A stretch of DNA of 64,000 nucleotides from the NCBI GenBank assembly GCA_963728395.1, contig CAVSJJ010000008.1:434001-498000 (forward strand). The letters are read 5' to 3'. Of this stretch, positions 22,626-30,295 are shown one piece after another. Positions within the stretch are counted from its first letter, which is position 1. Each line of letters begins with the position of its first letter. This DNA comes from CAVSJJ01 sp963728395. Its GTDB lineage: Bacteria > Actinomycetota > Actinomycetes > Actinomycetales > Dermatophilaceae. The translations under genes were made by a program, and so were the position numbers. Below the pieces are notes generated by a model. That model saw only the letters and a list, made by a program, of their open reading frames with translations, made no database searches and was not told the origin of the DNA.

Positions 22626-25556
22626 ATGTCCATCCGGCGGATGAGCCTCGGGGCCGGCTACCGGTATCTGATGTCGACCGTCGCGCGGGGGGACGTGGAC
22701 GCGCCGGCGCGGTCGCCGATGGTCGGGTACTACTCCGGCGAGGGCACTCCGCCGGGGGTCTTCCTCGGCCGCGGGCTGGCCGGCCTGGCCGATGGACGAG
22801 GCGTCGTGGCCGGCTCCATCGTGAGACCCGAGCAGCTCGAGCGAATGCTGCTGCGCCTTGCCGACCCCGTCACCGGACAGCCGCTGGGGCGCGGGCCAAG
22901 TCAGCACCGCGAGACGATCGGACCCGACGGGACGACCCGGAAACGGCCGCAGCCGGTGGCCGGTTTCGACCTGACCTTCTCCGTCCCGAAGAGCGTCTCG
23001 GTGGCCTGGGCGCTGGCCGATCCCGCCACGCGCCAGGCCATCCACGCGGCTCACCAGCGGGCGGTCATGTTCGTCCTGGCGTATGCCGAGGACACCGTCT
23101 TCGCGACCCGCACCGGTGCCGGTGGGTCCGTCCGCGAGCCGGTCCTCGGGGTGGTTGCGGCGGCCTTCGACCACTGGGACTCCCGGGCCGGCGACCCGCA
23201 GCTGCATACCCATCTGGTGGTCCTCAACCGCGCCCAGGCGGCCGGCGACGGGCGCTGGCGGACGCTCGACTCGCGCGCCGTCTTCGGGGCCACGGTGACG
23301 TTGTCGGAGCTGTACAACGGGGTGCTTGCCGACCAGCTGACCGCGGCCCTGGGGTGGGGTTGGGTGCCCGTGACGCGGGCCCACTCACCGGAGCGGAAGT
23401 GGGAGGTGGGCGGGGTCCCGGCCGCACTGCGGGCGGAGTTCTCCCAGCGCTCGGGGGCGATCGAGGCCGCCAGCGAGGCGCTGATCGGGCACGCTCGCGA
23501 CCGGCTGGGGCGCGAGCCCACGGTCCGCGAGGTCATCGCGCTGCGCCAGCAGGCCACCCTCGACACCCGTCCCGCCAAGACGAAACACTCGCTGGCCGAC
23601 CTCGTCGAGGACTGGGCCAACAGAGCCCGCCCGCACCTCGAGGGGGACCCGGCGGAGTGGGTGCGCTCCCTAGGCGGCGCAGACCGTCGGCCGGCGCGAT
23701 CGAGCGGCGACCTCGACCCCGATCTCGTCGACGCAGCGGCCCACCACGTCCTCGGCAAGGTCGCCGAGCACCGTTCGACCTTCACCGCGCAGAACGCCCT
23801 TGCGGAGACCTTCCGTGCCCTCCAGGCGATGGTGTTCACCACGCCCGATGAGCGGGTCAGGGCCGCCGAGAGGATCGCGCATCGCGCCCTGGGCCAGGCC
23901 GTGCGGCTGACCGAGGGCCCCGACCGCAGGTACACGACCCACGAGCTTCTGAATGCCGAGGAGCGCCTCCTCGACTACGCCCACCGGGATCGGCCTGGCC
24001 CGCGGGTCCGCCCGATCCCCCGCACCGTCGACCACAGTCCGGTGCCCGTGGCCGGCGCCACGGTCAGCCTCGAGCAGGCCGACGCCGTCGAGGCGATCGC
24101 CGGCTCCGGGCGGGCCCTCGACCTCCTGGTCGGCCCGGCCGGAACCGGCAAGTCCACGACCATGGCCGCACTGCGCGAGGTGTGGGAGGCGGCATACGGG
24201 GTGGGCAGCGTGGTTGGGCTCGCACCCTCCGCCTCCGCGGCCGACGTCCTCGCGGAGGCGGTCGGCATACGCACCGAGAACACCGCGAAGTGGCTCACCG
24301 AGCAGAGCCGCCAGGCCGAGCGCGAGGCAGAACTGGACGAGTTCCGGGCGAAGCTGCTGCGGGCCAGCCCGTCGCTCGCGACCAGGCGCCTCCTGCATGC
24401 CGCGTGGTCGCTGTCGGCCGAGATCGACCGGTGGCAGCCCCGGCCCGGCCAGCTCGTCATCGTCGACGAGGCCTCCCTGGCCGGCACCCTCGACCTCGCT
24501 AGGCTCACCGCCCTCGCCATCGACGCCGGGGCCAAGGTCCTCCTCGTCGGCGATCCGCACCAGCTCTCCCCCGTCCCCGCCGGCGGCGCCTTCCGGCTCC
24601 TCATCGCCGACCGCGCCGAGACCACCCCCGAGGACCCGGCCCCCGAGCTGACCCGGTCCCACCGGTTCAGCGACCCCTGGGAATCCACCGCCACCCGGCT
24701 GCTGCGCGACGGCCACCCGGTCGCCGTCGACGTCTACCTCGAGAAGGGCCGGGTCGTCGCCGCGCCCCGCGACCCCAGCCTCGACCTGCTCCACGCCGCC
24801 TGGGCAGACGACATCCGGCGCGGCCTTGCCTCGCTCATGGTTGCCACCGACCAGTCCACCGTCACCGACCTCAACGCCCGCGCCCACCGGGACCGCGTCC
24901 GCGCCGGAGTGGTCACCTTCCCCACCCGCTGCGCCCGGATCCTCGGCGACCAGACGCACGCCGGGGTCGGGGACCACATCATCACCCGGAAGAACCAGCG
25001 ACGGCTCGCCTCCAGCGACGGCGGCTGGGTCAAGAACGGCGACCGCTGGACCGTCACCGCCGTCGGCGGCGACGGCTCCTTGACCGTCCGCAGCCTGGGT
25101 CGCACCGGTCGGGTGGGGCGCTCTCTGACGCTGCCGAGCGAGTACGTCGACCGGCACGTCCAGCTCGGGTATGCCGTCACCGCCCACCGCGCCCAGGGCA
25201 CCACCGTCGATACGACCCATGCGTACGTGTCCGACTCGACCACCCGCGAGGCGCTCTACGTCATGGCCACCCGAGGGCGGCACGCGAACCGGCTCTACGT
25301 CGACACCGACGACCACCTCGCCGTCACCGACACCGTCGAGGAGGACCCGACCGTGCGCGGGCGCGAGGTCCTCCGGCACGCCATCACGACCAGCGCGACG
25401 GACATCAGCGCGACCCAGACGGCTCGCCAGGAGGACCCGGTGCCGACGTTTGTGCCCCCGCCCACGCCCACGCCCGGCATCAGGCGGCCCGAGTGGTCGC
25501 CGATCCCATGGTCCTCACCCGGCCGCGGACTCGACGGCCCCAGCCTCGGTCGCTGA
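22626..25556 (+). CDS. MobF conjugative relaxase-helicase (TraA/TrwC-like)
   Basis: 976-residue protein expected to nick oriT and unwind the transferred strand. N-terminal TrwC relaxase domain: the catalytic Tyr in GYRYLMSTV near residue 13, FDLTFSVPKSVSVAWAL, and the metal-binding His triad with FDHWDSRAGDPQLHTHLVVL near residue 185. A RecD-like helicase domain follows: Walker A LLVGPAGTGKSTT near 500, Walker B QLVIVDEASLAGTLDL near 615, VGDPHQLSPVPAGGAF, and the C-terminal AVTAHRAQGTTVDTTHAYV. The last 50 residues are Pro-rich. ATG 22626 is chosen; a GTG two codons earlier is possible. The gene carries GGCATAC-type motifs like the chromosome, unlike the block to its left. Confidence 0.93.
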   Translation: MSIRRMSLGAGYRYLMSTVARGDVDAPARSPMVGYYSGEGTPPGVFLGRGLAGLADGRGVVAGSIVRPEQLERMLLRLADPVTGQPLGRGPSQHRETIGPDGTTRKRPQPVAGFDLTFSVPKSVSVAWALADPATRQAIHAAHQRAVMFVLAYAEDTVFATRTGAGGSVREPVLGVVAAAFDHWDSRAGDPQLHTHLVVLNRAQAAGDGRWRTLDSRAVFGATVTLSELYNGVLADQLTAALGWGWVPVTRAHSPERKWEVGGVPAALRAEFSQRSGAIEAASEALIGHARDRLGREPTVREVIALRQQATLDTRPAKTKHSLADLVEDWANRARPHLEGDPAEWVRSLGGADRRPARSSGDLDPDLVDAAAHHVLGKVAEHRSTFTAQNALAETFRALQAMVFTTPDERVRAAERIAHRALGQAVRLTEGPDRRYTTHELLNAEERLLDYAHRDRPGPRVRPIPRTVDHSPVPVAGATVSLEQADAVEAIAGSGRALDLLVGPAGTGKSTTMAALREVWEAAYGVGSVVGLAPSASAADVLAEAVGIRTENTAKWLTEQSRQAEREAELDEFRAKLLRASPSLATRRLLHAAWSLSAEIDRWQPRPGQLVIVDEASLAGTLDLARLTALAIDAGAKVLLVGDPHQLSPVPAGGAFRLLIADRAETTPEDPAPELTRSHRFSDPWESTATRLLRDGHPVAVDVYLEKGRVVAAPRDPSLDLLHAAWADDIRRGLASLMVATDQSTVTDLNARAHRDRVRAGVVTFPTRCARILGDQTHAGVGDHIITRKNQRRLASSDGGWVKNGDRWTVTAVGGDGSLTVRSLGRTGRVGRSLTLPSEYVDRHVQLGYAVTAHRAQGTTVDTTHAYVSDSTTREALYVMATRGRHANRLYVDTDDHLAVTDTVEEDPTVRGREVLRHAITTSATDISATQTARQEDPVPTFVPPPTPTPGIRRPEWSPIPWSSPGRGLDGPSLGR

Positions 25557-25591
25557 CATATCTGCGCCGTTGGCGAGTTCGGCCGATCTCC

Positions 25592-26440
25592 TTAGGCGGT
25601 CTTCCAGTTAAGGCGGTGGCGGTCAAAGAGGCGGAAGGCTTCACGCGTCAGCTCCGCCGCGATCATCACGCTCAGTTGAAGGTGGTGGTCAGAGGTCGTG
25701 AACTTGAGCGTCGCCAACCCGGCCTCCGTGTCGCTGGCCACGTTCACCCGATCCAGGAAGTTCAGCGAGGCCCATCGCTGGCCGTGGGCCAGACCACTCG
25801 TGATCTGCCAGAACAACTGCGGCCCCCTGGGATCAGCCAGGGTCGGCATCTCTCGGCCGACATCATTCAGTACCGATTCGTAGCCGACGGTCCTGCCCAG
25901 GAGGTCGCTCTTGTCGAGGTGAAAAGGTCCACCCATCTGGACCAAACGCTCCAGCCTCTCCTGTTGAGACAAGGTGGCACCCACCAGTTCTCGGGCCTTC
26001 TCGTCATGTCGAAGATCTCGAACCAGAAGCTTGATGTGGCGTCGGATCCGCACGGTGCGGTCCTCGTTGTTCTGCAGCCACACGGCCGTCGCTGCGTTCT
26101 CAATCGCGCCTCGGACCACCGAAGCCGTCGCCCACGTGGGTACCTGTCGGGCTTCGAACAACCAGAGCCGCAAGCCTTCGAGGTGATCGACAGCTTGAAC
26201 GATCCCCGCCCCAACGAGGTGAGAGACCTGGAAAGGAGCGGTCGCAAGATCATCCTCGAAGAGGCGGCTTCCTTCCTGGATCTCCGTCCCGTCGGGGCCG
26301 CGCGCCAGCCAGCCTGTGACTGGCTGGAGAACTCGAATCAGGTCGGCCATGGCTTGTTCGCCGATGTGCTCTGCCACCTTCGCGACAGTAGTGGGCGGCG
26401 CTCCTTTCAAGGGCGGCCGCAAGCCTCCCGCGCCGACCAC
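25592..26440 (-). CDS. Unknown element-borne protein
   Basis: 282 residues from a GTG at 26440; an internal ATG at 26350 (MADLIRVLQ) is an alternative, and neither has a clear ribosome site. Soluble and largely helical. Notable stretches are ASVVRGAIENAATAVWLQNN and WQITSGLAHGQRWASLNFL, which recall helical-bundle families of the DUF5677/HEPN-like type, but this is weak. It sits 6 nt downstream of the HEPN gene on the same strand, so it may belong to the MNT/HEPN operon. Confidence 0.6.
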   Translation of the reverse strand: MVGAGGLRPPLKGAPPTTVAKVAEHIGEQAMADLIRVLQPVTGWLARGPDGTEIQEGSRLFEDDLATAPFQVSHLVGAGIVQAVDHLEGLRLWLFEARQVPTWATASVVRGAIENAATAVWLQNNEDRTVRIRRHIKLLVRDLRHDEKARELVGATLSQQERLERLVQMGGPFHLDKSDLLGRTVGYESVLNDVGREMPTLADPRGPQLFWQITSGLAHGQRWASLNFLDRVNVASDTEAGLATLKFTTSDHHLQLSVMIAAELTREAFRLFDRHRLNWKTA

Positions 26441-26446
26441 GACGAG

Positions 26447-26920
26447 CTATGTCCAGGGCCCGAGCTGGCCAGAGCCGATGAGGGCGCGAGCGGCCGCCAG
26501 GGCGTCCTGCGACACCGCCAACGCGTCGTCGACGTCGCCGTCGTCGGGGCCGCCCTGATCGGAGTCGGGGTACTCGTAGGCGTTGCGATTGCGCCGGATC
26601 CGGCCGAAGGAGCGGAACGGCGACCCTGCTCCTCCGAACTGGGCACGCACCGCGTCCTGGATGGCGATGTGGCCGCCGCGGCTGGTGGCACGAAGTCCTT
26701 GCACCGCGAGCAGCGCCGCGGCGGCCTTGCGCAGCGCGTCGTAGGCGAGCTGGTACGCACCGGTCAGGTCTCCCAAACCCCTGGCGGATCGGGCCGACTC
26801 GATGTGGCGGGCGCTGTCGGCGAGCAGGCGGATGGCCAGATCGGCATCCGGGGCAACCCGCTCGAGCTCCCCGCCGGAGAGAAGGGCATCCACATCATCC
26901 CGTCCCGGTCCCCACGTCAC
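26447..26920 (-). CDS. HEPN-domain protein, toxin partner of MNT
   Basis: 157 residues. A four-helix HEPN fold is suggested by AYQLAYDALRKAAAALLAVQ (third-helix pattern) and the signature RIRRNRNAYEYPDSD, where Arg-Asn and Tyr replace the usual R-x4-6-H, as in many MNT-linked HEPN proteins. In such pairs the HEPN protein is usually an RNase-like toxin and the nucleotidyltransferase neutralizes it by nucleotide transfer. The start overlaps the stop of the upstream MNT gene by 4 nt. Confidence 0.78.
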   Translation of the reverse strand: MTWGPGRDDVDALLSGGELERVAPDADLAIRLLADSARHIESARSARGLGDLTGAYQLAYDALRKAAAALLAVQGLRATSRGGHIAIQDAVRAQFGGAGSPFRSFGRIRRNRNAYEYPDSDQGGPDDGDVDDALAVSQDALAAARALIGSGQLGPWT

Positions 26921-27513
26921 GACGCGTCACCTGCTTCGAGCACCGGGTGGATGGGGACCAGCGGGCGGGTGGTGACCTCGGTGTGGAAACCGTCGGTGCC
27001 GTTACGCCACCAGTCCAGTGACCGGATCGTCACGTTCACCTCTCGCCCCAGCCGGAGACGCGCACGATCAGCCGCATCGGCGACCTCGTCGCGGTCGGGC
27101 CGGCCGATGACGAGGACGTCGAGGTCGGCCGGAGCGCGTCCCGGCGCACCGGCATACCGCGCTGCCCACGACCCGAACAGGTACAGCCCCTCGATGCCAC
27201 CAACGGCGGCGAACGCCTCGGCGACCACCTGCGGCGGACCGAAGGACCGGAGCAGTAGCTCGGTCAGTGGCTCGGTGATCGGCGACGGCAGCGCGCGAAC
27301 CAGCCGGGTGTTCCCGACCCGCCGGGAGATGACGACGCCGGCCTCCTCGGCCCGGGTCACCTCCCGCTGGGCCGTCGAGACCGAGGCACCGACGCGGGTC
27401 GCGAGGTCGGTCAACGACCACTCTCGCTCCGGGTTGAGCAGGATGAGCGCGAGGATCTCCCCCTGAAGAGCGGACCGCAGCAACGGCAGCAACTGCGGAG
27501 TCGGAGATTGCAT
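26917..27513 (-). CDS. HTH - minimal nucleotidyltransferase (MNT antitoxin)
   Basis: 198 residues from the ATG at 27513; further in-frame ATGs at 27534 and 27549 lie inside or beyond the operator, and none has a clear ribosome site. N-terminal winged HTH: LTDLATRVGASVSTAQREVT. C-terminal MNT domain: EGLYLFGSWAARYAG, then PADLDVLVIGRP, giving the Gly-Ser and Asp-x-Asp catalytic motifs. The HTH fusion suggests self-regulation through the palindrome over the start. First gene of the operon MNT-HEPN(-282-residue protein). Confidence 0.82.
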   Translation of the reverse strand: MQSPTPQLLPLLRSALQGEILALILLNPEREWSLTDLATRVGASVSTAQREVTRAEEAGVVISRRVGNTRLVRALPSPITEPLTELLLRSFGPPQVVAEAFAAVGGIEGLYLFGSWAARYAGAPGRAPADLDVLVIGRPDRDEVADAADRARLRLGREVNVTIRSLDWWRNGTDGFHTEVTTRPLVPIHPVLEAGDAS

Positions 27514-27538
27514 AACATGCAATCTACTTTGCATGTTA
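27513..27538. promoter_or_regulatory. Palindromic operator of the MNT/HEPN operon
   Basis: TAACATGCAA and TTGCATGTTA form a perfect 10-bp inverted repeat with 6-nt spacer, overlapping the MNT start codon. A third half-site (ATTGCAT) adjoins on the left. It is AT-rich against a GC-rich background. Likely bound by the HTH of the MNT protein. Confidence 0.75.
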
Positions 27539-27708
27539 CGGTAAGTCAATCACGACGACGCCAGCCACCTCGCGTCCCCCGCCGCGTCCCCCAGGCGTCC
27601 CCGGAGAACTGCGCCGCACTGTATGGCGTCGACCACCGAGAAGCCTACGCCGTTGAGCCACAACGGAATCCACCCATCCGCGAGCAGACGGAAGGCCTCG
27701 GAGACGGA

Positions 27709-27752
27709 CTCCTAAAGCGGGTGTCGCAGGTTCGAATCCTGCCGGGGGCACT
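27709..27752 (+). other. attR (partial tRNA-Arg copy)
   Basis: Exact 44-bp copy of 14533-14576. The 5' half of the tRNA is absent, so this is not a functional tRNA. Marks the right end of the integrated element. Confidence 0.95.
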
Positions 27753-27815
27753 GGACGAGTGCATCGGAGGGGGACCGGCGCCGGGGGGACCGGCACCCGC
27801 GGGGCGCGCCAGCGG

Positions 27816-27867
27816 CCGTCCCCGAGAGCGGCGTTGGCCGTCCCCGAGAGCGGCGTTGGCCGTCCCC
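27816..27867. repeat. 22-bp tandem repeat beside attR, integrase-like remnant
   Basis: A 22-bp unit starting CCGTCCCCGAGAGCGG occurs at 27816-27837 and 27838-27859, with a partial third copy. It matches 19 of 22 positions of the 3' end of the int gene (near 14660), in the same place relative to the att core. Probably what is left of an earlier element in the same tRNA. The gene-free stretch 27514-28205 otherwise holds the operator and attR. Confidence 0.55.
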
Positions 27868-28205
27868 GCGCACGCACGTGGCGGCCTGCGGGCCTCCTCC
27901 GGCTCCGTTGGACATCGGCCATCATCGGAACGCGTCGCTGGAGCTGCGCAGCCCTTTCGCGTCTGTCCTCCCTGCGAAAAGGCGGTGAATAAGTCGCTCA
28001 CCTTGTCGAAGCCGTTACCCGATGAGGCAGTCACATATCGGGTCAAAGAACGAGATCGTTGATCCCGTCATCCGCATCTCTGATTGTGGGGTAGTGAGGC
28101 TCCCACCGACGCAAGCGGAGACCGTTCGCCTCATCCCACGTTTGAGTCGAGAGCGCATCCGGCCGTGAGACCCATCCGGTTTTCCTTATCGCCGAAGCTC
28201 CCCGC

Positions 28206-28610
28206 GTGGATACCTCATTCTCCTCCCTTGTTCCTCGGCAATTCCCCGAGATCGAGGTCAATTTCTGCACCCCATCTGCCGGAGGCAAAGAATGTCAGTT
28301 CAAGAGCCGCGAAACCCCCACTGGCTCGTTCGGCGAGCAGGACGCGGCCGTGTCCGTGGAGCCCTATGTGTGGAACGGCGTCCTCTACTACCGCAATACG
28401 GCTGACTCCTCCCGGTACCTGTCGGTCAGCGACGGAGCCAACTACGTCGGCTTCTACAACTGGATCGGCGCTCGGGGCTGGACTCTCAACGGAGACGTCC
28501 TGACCTCCCTGTACACCAATGCGCAGCTGTCCTACTGGTCCAGCGAGAACGGCTACGTCTACGGGAACTCGGGCAGTGGCTACACGCCGTTGACCGTCGC
28601 GTTCCACTAG
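28206..28610 (+). CDS. Unknown protein, possibly a C-terminal fragment
   Basis: 134 residues from a GTG at 28206. Not recognised. The second half is rich in Tyr, Trp, Ser and Gly (GVLYYRNTADSSRYLSVSDG, then SYWSSENGYVYGNSGSGYTP), as in secreted beta-sheet carbohydrate-binding domains, yet no signal peptide is present, so it may be the remainder of a larger gene. The sequence around 28.0-28.6 kb is poorer in GC than its surroundings. Upstream neighbour is the att site; downstream is a broken phosphoesterase gene. Confidence 0.45.
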   Translation: MDTSFSSLVPRQFPEIEVNFCTPSAGGKECQFKSRETPTGSFGEQDAAVSVEPYVWNGVLYYRNTADSSRYLSVSDGANYVGFYNWIGARGWTLNGDVLTSLYTNAQLSYWSSENGYVYGNSGSGYTPLTVAFH

Positions 28611-28787
28611 ACGCCTCGGTCTCGGCCGTCGCGGCCGGGACCAGCATTTCAGTCGCCCGCGTGACACAACGACGGGAATGCCTAGGAAAGTGACTCTGCC
28701 AGTTGCGCACGTCGGTCGGGTGGCTGGTTCGGCCGTGAACGCGCCGCGACCGGCTCGCGCGGCCGTGCCCGCTCCACAGGAGGCGTC

Positions 28788-30181
28788 GTGAAGGACAAGA
28801 TCGACCACGTCGTGGTCGTCATGCTGGAGAACCACTCAGTGGACAGCCTCCTGGGCTGGCTCTATCCCGACGGCACGGCCGCGAACATCGTCGGAGCCGA
28901 TGCCACCTCGCCGTACCAGAGGCTGCAGAGTGGCAGCTACTCCAACACCTACGGCGATCGGGTCATCCCCGCCACGGACGGCACGATCGGGGCGTCCGGC
29001 CACAACGGGGGCGCGGCGCAGCCGCTGCGCGTGCCGGGCTTCGACCCCGGGGAGGAGTACGAGCACGTCACCCAGCAGCTGTTCGGCTCGCCGAGCCACC
29101 CGACGACCGTCGACCCACCCGATGGCACACCGGCGGCGATGGCCGGCTTCGCCTACGACTACGACGCCTCCTTCGAGTCGTGGGAGCAGCTCGACCAGAT
29201 CATGGAGGCGTACTCGCCGGCTCAGCTGCCGATCCTCAGCGGACTGGCCGCGGCGTATGCCGTGAGCGATGCCTGGTTCTCGTCCGTGCCGACCCAGACC
29301 AACCCCAACCGGGCGTTCTCGCCGTGCGGCACGTCCCTCGGGCGCGTCAACAACGTGTGGGATGCCGTCGAGCAGTACCAGACCAAGACGATCTGGAACG
29401 CGCTGCCGGCCGACACCTCGTGGGGGATCCATTACCACGACATCTGGCACAACCAGCGGTGCTACACCAAGTACACCTTCCCGCAGTGCACCGAGGCGAT
29501 CGCCACCGGTGAGATCGAACCGATCGCGACGTTCTACGCCAGGGCGCGGGCCCGCGACCTGCCCCGGTTCACCTACCTGGAGCCCACGTGGGGATACGGC
29601 CTGGGCAAGCCCGACGGCTCGGGTTTCCTGTGCGGCGAGGCGTTCGGCAAGGTCTACGGTTCGCAGGGTAACGACTACCACTCACCGACGTGGGTGGGCC
29701 CGGGTGAGGCCTTCCTCAACCAGGTCTACGAAGCCCTCATCGCCGACGCCGACGCCTGGAGCCGCACGTTGCTCGTCGTCATGGTCGATGAGCATGGCGG
29801 CACCTACGACCACGTCGACCCCGGGTGGGGCGCGGTCGCGCCCGACGCCCACCGAGGCCCCGACGGGTTCGCGTTCAACCGCTACGGCGTCGGGTGCCGC
29901 TGCTCCTGGTGTCTCCCTGGATCACCACCGGCACCGTCTTCCGCCCTCGCGAGGCGAAGGCCACCTTCGACCACACGTCGATGATCGCCACCGTGTTGTC
30001 CTGGTGTGGCGTGGACCCCGCCTCCGTAGGGCTCGGCGCTCGTGTCGCCGGGGCGCCGCTGTTCGACGGGTTCTCGCCGAGCAGGCCCGATCGGATGTGC
30101 CGACCCGCCGTCCGGACGCTCCTCGGCGCCCGACAAGCGGGTTTGCCACGGGGCGCGAGCGCACGCCGCTGGTGGTGCTGA
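28788..30181 (+). pseudogene. Phosphoesterase (acid phosphatase/phospholipase C-like), frameshifted
   Basis: Member of the phosphoesterase family that includes AcpA and phospholipase C. N-terminal metal motif HVVVVMLENHSVDSLLGWL, then FSSVPTQTNPNRAF and TLLVVMVDEHGGTYDHVDPG are canonical. The reading frame breaks between 29891 and 29892: after FAFNRYGV the conserved continuation VPLLLVSPWITTGTVFRP, then DHTSMIATVLSW, is in the next frame, ending at 30181. One missing base (a C within GTC-CGG) explains it. There is no signal peptide at the ATG 28788, which has AGGAGG-like sequence upstream. Either a recent pseudogene or an assembly error. Confidence 0.85.
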
Positions 30182-30295
30182 CACCCCCTCGAACCGGGGT
30201 CGTGGCACAGGGGCGAGAGACATGGTGGCGCCATGTCCCGCCGACCGCCGCCGGGCCAAGGTGGGACGAACGACGCTGCCACGAAGGAGCCCACC

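Larger units (their letters stand above)
14533..27752. mobile_element. 13.2-kb integrative (mobilizable) element in tRNA-Arg
   Basis: Bounded by exact 44-bp direct repeats (14533-14576 and 27709-27752), which comprise the anticodon loop to just past the 3' end of the tRNA gene. The integrase and excisionase genes lie directly inside the tRNA end, the usual order for tRNA-targeting elements. Backbone genes are int, xis, two unknown genes, a MobF relaxase, an unknown gene and an MNT/HEPN pair. No FtsK/TraB-like or VirD4-like transfer ATPase, and no Rep protein, can be seen, so mobilization by a helper is more likely than self-transfer. A distinct recombinase/cassette block (about 17.16-22.39 kb) is nested inside. 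Confidence 0.92.

Noticed and set aside
27709..27752. Second tRNA-Arg
   Set aside because: Only the 3' portion is present; acceptor 5' strand and D arm are missing, so it is an att copy.
27645..28046. Minus frames containing RIRTCDTRF / QDSNLRHPL
   Set aside because: This is the well-known spurious translation of a tRNA antisense strand; here it comes from the partial tRNA copy at attR.
28043..28288. 81-codon minus frame
   Set aside because: No codon or motif support and it overlaps the better-looking rightward frame at 28206.
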